Source: Pantoea sp. 1.19 (lineage in GTDB: Bacteria; Pseudomonadota; Gammaproteobacteria; Enterobacterales; Enterobacteriaceae). From it: a DNA stretch of 38,387 nt. The stretch lies in assembly GCF_001922585.1 (NCBI RefSeq), contig NZ_MRBS01000013.1, forward strand, positions 1-38,387, in the 5' to 3' direction. Below are positions 8,945-17,440 of the stretch, piece after piece (the stretch's first letter is position 1; each line of letters begins with the position of its first letter). The position numbers and the translations under genes are program-made. Under the pieces are notes generated by a model. That model made no database searches. It worked only from the letters and a program-made list of their open reading frames with translations, and had not been told where the DNA came from.

Positions 8945-10015
8945 TCAGGCCAGTCGCGCCGTCAGTACATCCTGCAAATCCCGGTGAAGGTCGCGCAGCA
9001 GGCGATCGGTGGTTTCCCAGTTGATGCAGGCATCCGTGACTGAGACGCCGTAGCGCATCTCGCTGCGCGGCTGTTCAGAGGACTGGTTACCTTCATGGAG
9101 ATGGCTTTCCAGCATCAGCCCCATAATCGAACGGTTACCATCGCGAATTTGCGCAATCGCAGACTCGGCCACGCCGGACTGACGGCGGAAATCTTTATTC
9201 GAATTACCGTGACTGCAATCTATCATCAAGGCCGGACGGAGTCCCGCCTGAATCATCTCTTTTTCACACTGAGCCACATCTTCCGGGCCGTAGTTTGGCT
9301 GCTTACCGCCGCGCAGGATCACGTGGCCATCGGGATTGCCCTGGGTTTGCAGCAAGCATACCTGCCCGGCCTGATTAATGCCGACAAAGCGATGGGGCAT
9401 GGCGGCAGCCTTCATCGCATTGATCGCCGTGGCAAGGCTGCCGTCGGTCCCGTTCTTAAAGCCTACCGGCATTGACAGCCCGGAGGCCATTTCGCGGTGG
9501 GTTTGCGATTCGGTGGTGCGCGCACCGATGGCTGACCAGCTGAACAGATCGCCAAGGTACTGCGGACTGTTAGGATCCAGCGCTTCAGTAGCCAGCGGCA
9601 GCCCCATTTCGACCAGCGACAGCAATAGCTGGCGGGCCATATGCAGGCCGGCTTCCATATCAAACGAGTTATCCATGTAGGGATCGTTGATCAGCCCTTT
9701 CCAACCGACAGTTGTACGGGGTTTTTCAAAATAGACACGCATCACGATATACAGCCGATCCTTCAGCTGTACGGAAAGATCGTTTAACCGCCGGGCATAC
9801 TCCAGCGCGGCCTCAGGATCGTGAATAGAGCAGGGGCCACACACGACCAGCAGTCGGGGATCGCGACCTGCCGTAATGTCCGCGATTGTCTGCCGTGATG
9901 CCGCGATCTGCGCCTCTAGCGCCGCGCTCAGCGGAAACTTCGCTTTCAGTTCATCCGGCGTGATTAATACCTGTTCACCGGCGATATGGACGTTATTGAC
10001 AGTGTCTTTTTGCAT
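8945..10015 (-). CDS. aroF: AroF, tyrosine-sensitive DAHP synthase
   Basis: Condenses phosphoenolpyruvate and erythrose 4-phosphate, the first step of the shikimate pathway. At 356 aa it matches E. coli AroF, with the family motifs VVCGPCSIHD and GFKNGTDGS. The residues tied to tyrosine feedback in E. coli AroF (Asn8, Pro148, Gln152) are all present, and the operon with tyrA supports the Tyr-sensitive isoform over AroG or AroH. A TyrR box lies upstream. Confidence 0.96.
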   Translation of the reverse strand: MQKDTVNNVHIAGEQVLITPDELKAKFPLSAALEAQIAASRQTIADITAGRDPRLLVVCGPCSIHDPEAALEYARRLNDLSVQLKDRLYIVMRVYFEKPRTTVGWKGLINDPYMDNSFDMEAGLHMARQLLLSLVEMGLPLATEALDPNSPQYLGDLFSWSAIGARTTESQTHREMASGLSMPVGFKNGTDGSLATAINAMKAAAMPHRFVGINQAGQVCLLQTQGNPDGHVILRGGKQPNYGPEDVAQCEKEMIQAGLRPALMIDCSHGNSNKDFRRQSGVAESAIAQIRDGNRSIMGLMLESHLHEGNQSSEQPRSEMRYGVSVTDACINWETTDRLLRDLHRDLQDVLTARLA

Positions 10016-10202
10016 AATGCGATCCTTTTGCTCCCGTTGGCGTGTTCATCGATCCTCAGCGAGGAGCCATCACTGTATCACACGACGTAATCAAATCAAT
10101 CCACATATGTACCGAATTTATTCCACCAATAAAAATTAACGCAGATTTAGTTATTTATTTCATGTAAAACATATAGTTATATAAAAAGAGTGAGCCTTAT
10201 AC

Positions 10203-10220
10203 TGTAAATTATAATTTACA
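10203..10220. promoter_or_regulatory. Perfect TyrR box upstream of aroF
   Basis: TGTAAATTATAATTTACA is a perfect palindrome and matches the TyrR consensus TGTAAA-N6-TTTACA exactly. On the minus strand its TTTACA arm (10203-10208) could be the -35 of an aroF promoter with TATATA at 10178-10183. The spacer would be 19 bp, so that promoter is tentative. The box lies about 188 bp from the aroF start and 79 bp from the divergent GNAT gene, so it could affect either. Confidence 0.85.
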
Positions 10221-10298
10221 CTTCTTGCGATACATTAATTTTGTGCTGCGTGTATTTAGCCAGTAAGCTGAATTCATGTGCTGATAGCAGGAGGTTAT

Positions 10299-10832
10299 AT
10301 GCACCCTCTCCATTTTCGCCCGCTGGAGCACGGCGACGCGCCGGCGTTTGCTCAGGCGGTCAATGCATCACTGGATACCCTGCTGCCCTGGATGTGTTGG
10401 GCTCATGCGGGTTACACCGAAGCCGACGCCACGGCGTGGATTACCCTGACCCAGGTGCAGCGCAGGCTGGGTGAAGCCGATGAGCTGGGGATCTTTAGCG
10501 AGGATGGTCAGCTCCTCGGAGGAGCAGGCTTACGCTTTAGTAGCGATCCGCAGGGGCTCACTGCCATCGGTTACTGGGTACGCAGCGCGGCGCAGAATCA
10601 GGGCATCGCCACGCAGGCGGTCAACTATCTCGCGCGGCTGGCAATCCCCGCGGGCGCCAGCGGCCAGCTGGAGATCCTTGTAGCCGAGCAGAACCTTGCC
10701 AGCCGTCGGGTAGCGGAAAAATCCGGCGCGCGTCTGGTCGGCATGCGTTTTGGCCTGATCGTCCTTGATAGCGGCCCGGTCAATACTGCCGTTTATCACC
10801 TGAGCCGCACCGCGCGTCCGCGCCCGGCATAG
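10299..10832 (+). CDS. GNAT-family N-acetyltransferase (RimJ/RimL-like)
   Basis: Probable acetyl-CoA-dependent N-acetyltransferase of unknown substrate. The acetyl-CoA loop (motif A, GYWVRSAAQNQGIATQAV) and the following ENLASRRV-like helix (QNLASRRVAEKSGA) place it with the RimJ/RimL and SpeG-like group. I chose the ATG at 10299 because AGGAGG lies 4 nt upstream; an in-frame ATG at 10278 has no SD. That gives 177 aa. It lies between aroF and rplS, where E. coli K-12 has yfiL-yfiR-dgcN-yfiB, so it looks like an accessory insertion or replacement. Confidence 0.85.
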   Translation: MHPLHFRPLEHGDAPAFAQAVNASLDTLLPWMCWAHAGYTEADATAWITLTQVQRRLGEADELGIFSEDGQLLGGAGLRFSSDPQGLTAIGYWVRSAAQNQGIATQAVNYLARLAIPAGASGQLEILVAEQNLASRRVAEKSGARLVGMRFGLIVLDSGPVNTAVYHLSRTARPRPA

Positions 10833-10850
10833 CCGCGCGCCCAGGCAGAC

Positions 10851-10881
10851 AAAAAAGGGGCTGGCCATTGGCCAACCCCTT
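10851..10881. terminator. Shared terminator, rplS operon and GNAT gene
   Basis: The stem AAGGGGTTGGCC/GGCCAGCCCCTT (minus-strand reading, one G-U pair) has a 3-nt loop. The six A's at 10851-10856 give a strong U-tract for the rplS operon. The plus-strand side is weaker. Confidence 0.85.
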
Positions 10882-10919
10882 GTTTGCTATTAACTTTTGG
10901 ATGCAGCGTAAGCTGTATC

Positions 10920-11270
<351 letters not shown>

Positions 11271-11277
11271 TTACTCT

Positions 11278-12072
11278 CTAATCCTGGGTAAACTGATATT
11301 CGGACGGCGTAGCCAGTCCCTCATCGTTGTGCTGCTGACGCCACTCCTGCTGGAATGTGCGAAGCAGCTTTGCTTGCTCTTCAGTCAGAGCCAGGTTTTC
11401 CAGAAGTTCAGGTCTTCTCAGCCAGGTACGGCCCAGCGACTGTTTCAGGCGCCAGCGACGAATCTCGGCATGGTTGCCCGACAGCAGAACTGGCGGCACC
11501 TCCATCCCTTCTAACACTTCAGGGCGGGTATAGTGAGGACAATCCAGCAGGCCATCCGAGAACGAATCCTCGTCGGCTGACGCCTGTTTTCCCAGTACCC
11601 CCGGCACCAGCCGGGAAACCGAGTCAATCAGCGTCATTGCCGGTAACTCACCACCGCTGAGCACGTAATCGCCGACAGACCACTCTTCGTCGATCTCGGT
11701 TTGGATCACACGCTCATCGATCCCTTCATAGCGGCCACATACCAGAATCAGCTTCTGATGGGTCGCCAGCTCGCAAACGCCCTGTTGGTCCAGTTTGCGC
11801 CCCTGAGGTGACAGATAAATCACCTTAGCACCCTCTCCTGCCGCCGCTTTCGCTGCGTGGATTGCATCCCGTAAGGGCTGCACCATCATCAGCATTCCCG
11901 GTCCACCGCCGTAGGGACGATCGTCCACGGTACGATGGCGGTCGTGCGTGAAGTCACGCGGACTCCAGCTGTGAATGCTGAGCAGGCCATTTTTTACTGC
12001 CCGGCCCGTTACCCCATACGCAGTAATCGCATGAAACATCTCCGGAAAGAGGCTGATAACACCTATCCACAT
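11278..12072 (-). CDS. trmD: TrmD, tRNA (guanine37-N1)-methyltransferase
   Basis: Knotted SPOUT methyltransferase that makes m1G37 in tRNAs reading CNN codons and so prevents +1 frameshifting. The 264-aa protein shows the family segments [14 protein letters not shown] and [13 protein letters not shown]. The start is set at 12072 ([13 protein letters not shown]) by comparison with the family; a longer reading frame to 12111 would run into the end of rimM and lacks conserved sequence. It is 35 nt downstream of rimM and 10 nt upstream of rplS. Confidence 0.97.
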   Translation of the reverse strand: MWIGVISLFPEMFHAITAYGVTGRAVKNGLLSIHSWSPRDFTHDRHRTVDDRPYGGGPGMLMMVQPLRDAIHAAKAAAGEGAKVIYLSPQGRKLDQQGVCELATHQKLILVCGRYEGIDERVIQTEIDEEWSVGDYVLSGGELPAMTLIDSVSRLVPGVLGKQASADEDSFSDGLLDCPHYTRPEVLEGMEVPPVLLSGNHAEIRRWRLKQSLGRTWLRRPELLENLALTEEQAKLLRTFQQEWRQQHNDEGLATPSEYQFTQD

Positions 12073-12107
12073 AGAGTGTCCCGTGGTTTTACCGTGATCG
12101 TCGGGGG

Positions 12108-12656
12108 TCAAAAACCAGGATCCCAGTCTACTTCAATCGTGCCAGTAGCGAGATCGACATTCTTGATAACCTGTTGTTCCAGAAACGGAATTAACCGTTC
12201 CTTTGCACCGAAAGCGTCTTTCAGGTTTGCCTTAACGACCAGTACGTCGTTTGAGCCGGTTTCCATCAAATCAATGACTTTACCCAGCGCGTAGCCTTGT
12301 ACGGTCACCACCTGGCAGCCCATCAGGTCTTTCCAGTAGTAGTTACCGTCGTTCAGCTCAGGCAGCTGCGTGCTGTCGACCACGATTTCCGCGTTAGTCA
12401 GTCGCGCCGCCGCATCACGATCGTCAATGCCGTTGACTTTGATGATCATGTCCTGATTGTGGTGTTTCCAGCCTTCCAGCTCAATCTGCTGCCAGTGTCC
12501 GGCGCGCTGAATAAACCACGGCTGGTAATCAAAAATGCTTTCGGCATCTTCGGTGGAAGAAAACACTTTGAGCCAACCCCGAATGCCGTAGGGTGCTCCC
12601 ATTTTCCCGAGAATCAGCGGGTTAGCAGGAGCCTGGGCGGGTAGTTGTTTGCTCAT
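12108..12656 (-). CDS. rimM: RimM, 16S rRNA processing / 30S maturation factor
   Basis: Binds ribosomal protein uS19 and helps mature the 30S head. The 182-aa protein has the N-terminal RimM barrel (about 10-95, [17 protein letters not shown]) and a C-terminal PRC-like barrel with [11 protein letters not shown] and the family's IEVDWDPGF terminus. I chose the ATG at 12656 (MSKQL), preceded by GGTGG; a GTG nine bases upstream is in frame but less likely. It lies 18 nt after rpsP. Confidence 0.97.
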   Translation of the reverse strand: MSKQLPAQAPANPLILGKMGAPYGIRGWLKVFSSTEDAESIFDYQPWFIQRAGHWQQIELEGWKHHNQDMIIKVNGIDDRDAAARLTNAEIVVDSTQLPELNDGNYYWKDLMGCQVVTVQGYALGKVIDLMETGSNDVLVVKANLKDAFGAKERLIPFLEQQVIKNVDLATGTIEVDWDPGF

Positions 12657-12674
12657 GGTGACCACCGTAACAGA

Positions 12675-12923
12675 TTAAGCTGCTTTTTTAGCTTGTTTGA
12701 TCAGCGCATTAACGCGATCAGACAGGGTAGCGCCCTGGCCAACCCAGTGCTCAATGCGGTCCAGATCCAGACGCAGACCTTCAGCCTGACCAGAAGCGAT
12801 CGGGTTGAAGAAACCTACGCGCTCGATGAAGCGACCGTTGCGAGCATTGCGGCTGTCAGTGACGACGACCTGGTAGAACGGACGCTTTTTCGCGCCGTGA
12901 CGTGCCAAACGAATTGTTACCAT
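12675..12923 (-). CDS. rpsP: Ribosomal protein bS16
   Basis: 30S assembly protein. At 82 aa it has the standard length, beginning [18 protein letters not shown]. The start at 12923 is supported by GAGGAT just upstream; longer readings to 13010 run back through a hairpin and carry no conserved sequence. It is the first gene of rpsP-rimM-trmD-rplS, 146 bp downstream of ffh. Confidence 0.98.
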   Translation of the reverse strand: MVTIRLARHGAKKRPFYQVVVTDSRNARNGRFIERVGFFNPIASGQAEGLRLDLDRIEHWVGQGATLSDRVNALIKQAKKAA

Positions 12924-12944
12924 AACATCCTCTTCAGTTAATAA

Positions 12945-12977
12945 AACAACCGGGCCCCATCGAGGAACGGGGCCCGG
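12945..12977 (-). terminator. Terminator-like hairpin in the rpsP leader
   Basis: A perfect 9-bp GC stem (CCGGGCCCC at 12950-12958 with GGGGCCCGG at 12969-12977) and a 10-nt loop are followed on the minus strand by TTGTTTTATT. It lies between ffh and rpsP, 27 nt before the rpsP start. It could end ffh transcripts or attenuate the rpsP operon. Which one depends on whether an rpsP promoter lies upstream or downstream of it, and I cannot place that promoter with confidence. Confidence 0.6.
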
Positions 12978-13069
12978 CTGCCTAATATAAAGCCCGAAAA
13001 TTTTACTCATTTTGGCGTAAAAAGCAATCGAAAATGACCGCTGATACGCCCGTCTGCGGGCAGAACGGC

Positions 13070-14431
13070 TCAGCGGCCCGGGAATCCGGGCGGCATCATG
13101 CCCTTCATGCCCCGCATCATTTTCGCCATGCCGCCCTTTTTCATCTTTTTCATCATGCGCTGCATGTCATCAAATTGCTTCAGCAGGCGGTTCACGTCCT
13201 GTACCTGCATCCCGGAGCCGGTGGCGATACGACGCTTGCGCGAGCCTTTGATGATCTCTGGCGAGGCACGCTCTTTCAGCGTCATCGAGTTGATCATCGC
13301 CTCCATCCGCACCAGCACTTTGTCGTCCATCTGGGATTTGACGTTATCCGGAATCTGCCCCATGCCCGGCAGCTTGCCCATCAGGCTGGCCATGCCGCCC
13401 ATATTGCGCATCTGCTTAAGCTGGTCGAGAAAGTCGTTAAGATCGAAGCCGTCGCCCTTCTTCAGCTTTTTCGCCAGCTTCTCCGCCTGATCGCGGTCCA
13501 CTTTGCTCTCGATATCTTCAATCAGCGACAGCACGTCGCCCATGCCGAGGATGCGCGAGGCAATACGGTCCGGGTAAAAGGGTTCCAGCGCTTCGGTCTT
13601 CTCACCGACGCCCATAAATTTGATCGGCTTACCGGTGATATTGCGAATCGACAGTGCGGCACCGCCGCGGGCATCACCGTCCACTTTGGTCAGGATCACC
13701 CCGGTCAGCGGCAGCGCTTCGTTAAACGCTTTTGCGGTATTGGCCGCATCCTGGCCGGTCATCGCATCGACGACAAACAGGGTTTCCACCGGATTAATTG
13801 CCGCGTGTACCTGCTTGATCTCATCCATCATCGCTTCGTCGACGTGGAGTCGGCCGGCGGTATCCACCAGCAGGACGTCATAGAACTTCAGCTTCGCTTC
13901 TTTCAGCGCGCTGGTCACGATGTCCACCGGTTTCTGACTGAGATCGGAGGGGCAGAAATCGACGCCTACCTGTTCTGCCAGCGTTTCCAACTGCTTGATC
14001 GCCGCCGGGCGGTAAACGTCCGCGGAGACCACCAGCACTTTTTTCTTGTGCTTTTCGCGCAGGAACTTACCGAGCTTGCCGACGCTGGTCGTTTTACCCG
14101 CCCCCTGCAAACCGGCCATCAGCACGACGGCCGGCGGCTGAGCGTTCAGGTTCAGCGCATTGTTCTCGTCACCCATGGCGCTGACCAGCTCGTTGCGCAC
14201 AATTTTGACGAACTCCTGACCGGGCGTCAGGCTCTTATTGACTTCCTGCCCCACCGCGCGCTCTTTCACGCGGTTGATGAATTCGCGCACCACCGGCAGC
14301 GCAACGTCCGCTTCCAGTAGCGCCATGCGCACTTCGCGCAGGGTATCTTTAATGTTGTCTTCGGTCAGTCGGCCGCGGCCACTGATATTGCGCAGCGAGC
14401 GCGACAAGCGATCGGTTAAATTATCAAACAT
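13070..14431 (-). CDS. ffh: Ffh, signal recognition particle GTPase
   Basis: Binds 4.5S RNA and signal sequences of nascent inner-membrane proteins and docks with FtsY. At 453 aa it matches E. coli. The N domain (about 1-90) is followed by the G domain with G1 GLQGAGKTT at 107-115 and a DTAGR motif near 190, then the methionine-rich M domain at the C-terminus ([19 protein letters not shown] region). It is divergent from ypjD. The leader holds a GTCGCCCGGGCGAC palindrome at 14458-14471. Confidence 0.98.
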   Translation of the reverse strand: MFDNLTDRLSRSLRNISGRGRLTEDNIKDTLREVRMALLEADVALPVVREFINRVKERAVGQEVNKSLTPGQEFVKIVRNELVSAMGDENNALNLNAQPPAVVLMAGLQGAGKTTSVGKLGKFLREKHKKKVLVVSADVYRPAAIKQLETLAEQVGVDFCPSDLSQKPVDIVTSALKEAKLKFYDVLLVDTAGRLHVDEAMMDEIKQVHAAINPVETLFVVDAMTGQDAANTAKAFNEALPLTGVILTKVDGDARGGAALSIRNITGKPIKFMGVGEKTEALEPFYPDRIASRILGMGDVLSLIEDIESKVDRDQAEKLAKKLKKGDGFDLNDFLDQLKQMRNMGGMASLMGKLPGMGQIPDNVKSQMDDKVLVRMEAMINSMTLKERASPEIIKGSRKRRIATGSGMQVQDVNRLLKQFDDMQRMMKKMKKGGMAKMMRGMKGMMPPGFPGR

Positions 14432-14533
14432 CGTCTCTCACTCAAGGTCACAGAGAGGTCGCCCGGGCGACACTATTTGGCGGCGAGTATAACATGAACC
14501 GCGGCCAATCTCTGCACTTGCGGCGGAGATCGT

Positions 14534-14562
14534 TTGGCGGCGAAGGATGCGGGCGTTATACT
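14534..14562 (+). promoter_or_regulatory. Promoter of ypjD-yfjD
   Basis: TTGGCG (14534-14539) and TATACT (14557-14562) are 17 bp apart, about 40 bp upstream of the ypjD start. Confidence 0.6.
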
Positions 14563-14601
14563 GCTGTTTTTCTTTTCTTCGATCGGTGTCTGAGACGTTC
14601 T

Positions 14602-15393
14602 ATGTCTGTTTTTGCAATTGTGGCGCTGCTCGCCTGGTCTCTCAGTCTTGCGCTGATCATCCCCGGACTGCTGCGTAAAAGCGGCAGCTGGCGGCGCGCA
14701 GCGCTGTTATCGGCCACGCTGGCTATCGCCTGTCATGCGATTACGCTGCAGCAGCGCATTTTTGGTATGGACCACGGGCAGAACCTGAGCCTGCTGAATG
14801 TGGGCTCGCTGGTCAGCCTGCTGATCTGCGGCATCATGACGCTGGTCGCCTCACGCGATCGCGGCTGGCTGCTGCTGCCCATCGTTTATACCTTTGCCCT
14901 GATCAACCTGGCCTTCGCCACCTTTGTGCCCAACGCGTTTATTACGCACCTGGAGAGCACGCCCGGGGTGATGATTCACATTGGGCTGGCGCTGTTTGCC
15001 TACGCCACGCTGATCATTGCCGCGCTCTATGCCCTGCAGCTGGCGTGGATTGATTATCTGCTCAAGCATAAGAAGCTGGCCTTCAGCAGCGAGATGCCGC
15101 CGCTGATGATGATTGAACGCAAAATGTTTCACATCACTCAGGTCGGCGTGGTGCTACTCACCCTGACGCTCTGCTCGGGGCTGTTTTACATGGATGATTT
15201 CTTCAGCCGCGAAAACGCCGACAAGGCGGTGCTCTCTATTGCCGCATGGTTTGTGTATATCGTGCTGCTGTGGGGACACTATCATGAAGGCTGGCGCGGA
15301 CGTCGCGTCGTCTGGTTCAACTGCGGCGGGGCACTCCTGCTGACCATGGCTTACTTCGGCAGTCGCCTGTTACAGCAGGCCATTAGCGGCTAA
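14602..15393 (+). CDS. ypjD: YpjD, cytochrome c assembly-family membrane protein
   Basis: Inner-membrane protein of the CcsA/ResC-like cytochrome c assembly family, about eight hydrophobic segments; its role in enterobacteria is not well defined. At 263 aa it matches E. coli YpjD, with the conserved WGHYHEGWRGRRVVWF segment near the C-terminus. The start at 14602 (MSVFAIVALLAWSL) fits the family; in-frame codons back to 14494 would add a non-hydrophobic extension. It is 23 nt upstream of yfjD and probably co-transcribed. Confidence 0.93.
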   Translation: MSVFAIVALLAWSLSLALIIPGLLRKSGSWRRAALLSATLAIACHAITLQQRIFGMDHGQNLSLLNVGSLVSLLICGIMTLVASRDRGWLLLPIVYTFALINLAFATFVPNAFITHLESTPGVMIHIGLALFAYATLIIAALYALQLAWIDYLLKHKKLAFSSEMPPLMMIERKMFHITQVGVVLLTLTLCSGLFYMDDFFSRENADKAVLSIAAWFVYIVLLWGHYHEGWRGRRVVWFNCGGALLLTMAYFGSRLLQQAISG

Positions 15394-15416
15394 CCGACAG
15401 ATACAGGGAATTTACG

Positions 15417-16712
15417 TTGGAACACATATCCACCACCGCGCTGATCATCACCCTGGTGGTGATGGTCCTCATCTCCGCTTACTTCTCCGGGTCTGAAACC
15501 GGCATGATGACGTTGAACCGTTACCGCCTGCGCCATAAAGCCAAGAGCGGCAACCGCGCCGCCCGCCGGGTGGAAAAGCTACTGCGGCGGCCGGACCGAC
15601 TGATAAGCCTGGTGCTGATTGGCAATAATCTGGTCAACATTCTCGCCTCCTCCATCGCCACTATCGTCGGCATGCGGCTATATGGCGATGCCGGGGTGGC
15701 CATTGCAACCGGTATTCTCACCTTTGCGGTGCTGATTTTTGCCGAGGTCATGCCAAAAACCTTTGCCGCGCTTTATCCGGAAAAGGTGGCCTACCCCAGC
15801 AGCTTTTTGCTGGGGCCGCTGCTGATTCTGCTACAGCCGCTGGTGTGGCTGTTTAACGTGATTACCCGCGTACTGTTGCGCCTGGTTGGCATCAAGACCG
15901 ATCACGCCGCCAGCGGCGCGCTGAGTAAGGAAGAGTTGCGCACGCTGGTACATGAGTCGCACAGCATGATGTCGCGCCGCAACCAGGACATGCTGCTGTC
16001 GGTACTGGATCTGGAAAAGGTCACGGTAAACGACGTGATGGTGCCGCGTAACGAAATTGTCGGTATCAACATCAACGATGACTGGAAAGCCATCTTGCGT
16101 CAGCTCAGCCACTCGCCGCACGGCCGCATCGTGCTCTACCGCGATTCGCTTGATGATGCCATCAGCATCCTGCGCGTGCGCGAAGCCTGGCGAATGATGA
16201 ACGAGAAAAAGGAGTTCACCAAAGAAACCATGCTGCGCGCCGCCGATGAGATCTACTTTATTCCGGAAGGCACCGCACTGAATCAGCAGCTGGTGAAGTT
16301 CCAGCGAAATAAAAAGAAAGTGGGCCTGGTGGTGGATGAGTATGGCGACATCGAGGGGCTTATCACCATCGAGGATATCCTCGAGGAGATCGTCGGTGAT
16401 TACACCACCTCGATGTCCCCAACCCTCGCCGAAGAGGCACAGCCGCAAACGGACGGTTCCGTGCTGATAGACGGCAGCGCCAACGTGCGCGAAATCAATA
16501 AGGCCTTTAACTGGACCCTGCCGGAAGCGGAGGCGCGCACCATCAACGGGATGCTGCTGGAAGCGCTGCAGGAGATCCCGCTGGCCGGCAGTCAGGTGAC
16601 GATTGCCCACTACACCATTGATATTCTTGAAGTGGAAGAAAACATGGTGAAGCAAGTGCGGATCACACCGGCGCAGGCGCTTAGCGCTACCCTCGGCAAA
16701 CGTCAGCGCTAA
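15417..16712 (+). CDS. yfjD: YfjD (CorB), CNNM/CorC-family transporter
   Basis: Inner-membrane protein of the CNNM/CorB family, linked to Mg2+/Co2+ efflux. At 431 aa it is close to the E. coli length. A DUF21/CNNM membrane domain (about 1-180, GSETGMMTLNRYRLRH) precedes a CBS pair (about 200-330) and a CorC_HlyC C-terminal domain (about 350-425). The start is a TTG at 15417, supported by AGGGAA upstream and by the conserved MEHISTT N-terminus. It is convergent with luxS. Confidence 0.93.
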   Translation: MEHISTTALIITLVVMVLISAYFSGSETGMMTLNRYRLRHKAKSGNRAARRVEKLLRRPDRLISLVLIGNNLVNILASSIATIVGMRLYGDAGVAIATGILTFAVLIFAEVMPKTFAALYPEKVAYPSSFLLGPLLILLQPLVWLFNVITRVLLRLVGIKTDHAASGALSKEELRTLVHESHSMMSRRNQDMLLSVLDLEKVTVNDVMVPRNEIVGININDDWKAILRQLSHSPHGRIVLYRDSLDDAISILRVREAWRMMNEKKEFTKETMLRAADEIYFIPEGTALNQQLVKFQRNKKKVGLVVDEYGDIEGLITIEDILEEIVGDYTTSMSPTLAEEAQPQTDGSVLIDGSANVREINKAFNWTLPEAEARTINGMLLEALQEIPLAGSQVTIAHYTIDILEVEENMVKQVRITPAQALSATLGKRQR

Positions 16713-16716
16713 CCAT

Positions 16717-16743
16717 AAAAAAGGGCGGGAACCTCTCCCGCCC
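16717..16743. terminator. Terminator between yfjD and luxS
   Basis: The 8-bp stem GGGCGGGA/TCCCGCCC has a 5-nt loop. The A-run at 16717-16722 provides the U-tract for luxS on the minus strand; on the plus strand it would be weak. Confidence 0.8.
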
Positions 16744-16763
16744 GGCAGACGACCGCTGGCCAC

Positions 16764-17279
16764 TTACAGGTGCAGCGACTTCAGCTTCTCTTCCGGCAGA
16801 GCCAGCGCATCGTTCTGGTTCACTCCGACATCCCGATCGAGAATATGACGGGCAATCTCCTGAGCCTCTTCCAGCGAGTGCATCTCATAGGTGCCGCACT
16901 GGTATTCATTCAGCTCCGGGATCTTGCGCTGGTCGGTCACCTTCAGCACGTCGGCCATCGCGGCCTTCCACGCGTTGGCCACGCGCACTTCGTCCGGCGT
17001 ACCAATCAAGCTCATGTAGAAACCGGTGCGGCAGCCCATCGGCGAAATATCAATGATCTCCACGCCATCACCGTTCAGGTGGTCACGCATAAAACCGGCA
17101 AACAGGTGCTCAAGGGTGTGAATACCGCGCTCCGGCATCACTTCCTGATTTGGCTTGCAAAAGCGCAGATCAAAAACGGTGATGGTATCCCCGTGCGGGG
17201 TTTTCATGGTTTTGGCCACGCGCACGGCGGGGGCGGCCATAATGGTGTGATCGACGGTAAAGCTATCCAGCAACGGCAT
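16764..17279 (-). CDS. luxS: LuxS, S-ribosylhomocysteine lyase
   Basis: Metalloenzyme of the activated methyl cycle that cleaves S-ribosylhomocysteine to homocysteine and DPD, the precursor of autoinducer-2. At 171 aa it has the standard length. The metal ligands His54 and His58 (HTLEH) and Cys128 (YQCGTY) and the catalytic Cys83 (MGCRTG) are all present. SD GAGGTGA precedes the ATG. Its 5' region lies opposite the promoter of the MicA sRNA. Confidence 0.98.
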   Translation of the reverse strand: MPLLDSFTVDHTIMAAPAVRVAKTMKTPHGDTITVFDLRFCKPNQEVMPERGIHTLEHLFAGFMRDHLNGDGVEIIDISPMGCRTGFYMSLIGTPDEVRVANAWKAAMADVLKVTDQRKIPELNEYQCGTYEMHSLEEAQEIARHILDRDVGVNQNDALALPEEKLKSLHL

Positions 17280-17315
17280 AAGGTCACCTCAAAATAAATT
17301 TATTTACGAAAAAGT

Positions 17316-17343
17316 GAAACTTTTCCGGCTTGTGCTCGTCTGA
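17316..17343 (+). promoter_or_regulatory. Sigma-E promoter of micA
   Basis: GAAACTT (17316-17322) and TCTGA (17339-17343) are 16 bp apart, fitting the sigma-E pattern GGAACTT-N15/16-TCTGA. The -10 lies 6 nt before the first base of MicA, so envelope stress should induce it as in E. coli. Confidence 0.8.
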
Positions 17344-17349
17344 CTATAT

Positions 17350-17427
17350 GCAAGACGCGCATTTGTTATCATCATCTCAATCCTGACAACAGAGATGGAC
17401 ATTTGGCCACATTGATGTGGCCTTTTT
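17350..17427 (+). ncRNA. micA: MicA small regulatory RNA
   Basis: Hfq-dependent sRNA that represses ompA and other outer-membrane protein mRNAs under envelope stress. The 5' part, GCAAGACGCGCATTTGTTAT, matches the start of E. coli MicA apart from the second base. An internal CATCTC/GAGATG stem (17372-17377 with 17392-17397) follows, then the terminator stem GGCCACAT/ATGTGGCC with a T-run (17405-17427). Its position between luxS and gshA, on the strand opposite to both, is the same as in E. coli. It encodes no protein. Confidence 0.92.
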
Positions 17428-17440
17428 CTTTTCTGCCGCC

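Noticed and set aside
13034-14320. A 428-codon open frame on the plus strand opposite ffh
   Set aside because: It is a His/Gln/Arg-rich shadow of the ffh codons; ffh on the other strand has full domain support.
17405-17432. The hairpin between luxS and gshA as a gshA terminator
   Set aside because: Its T-run is on the plus strand, opposite to gshA; it is the intrinsic terminator of MicA.
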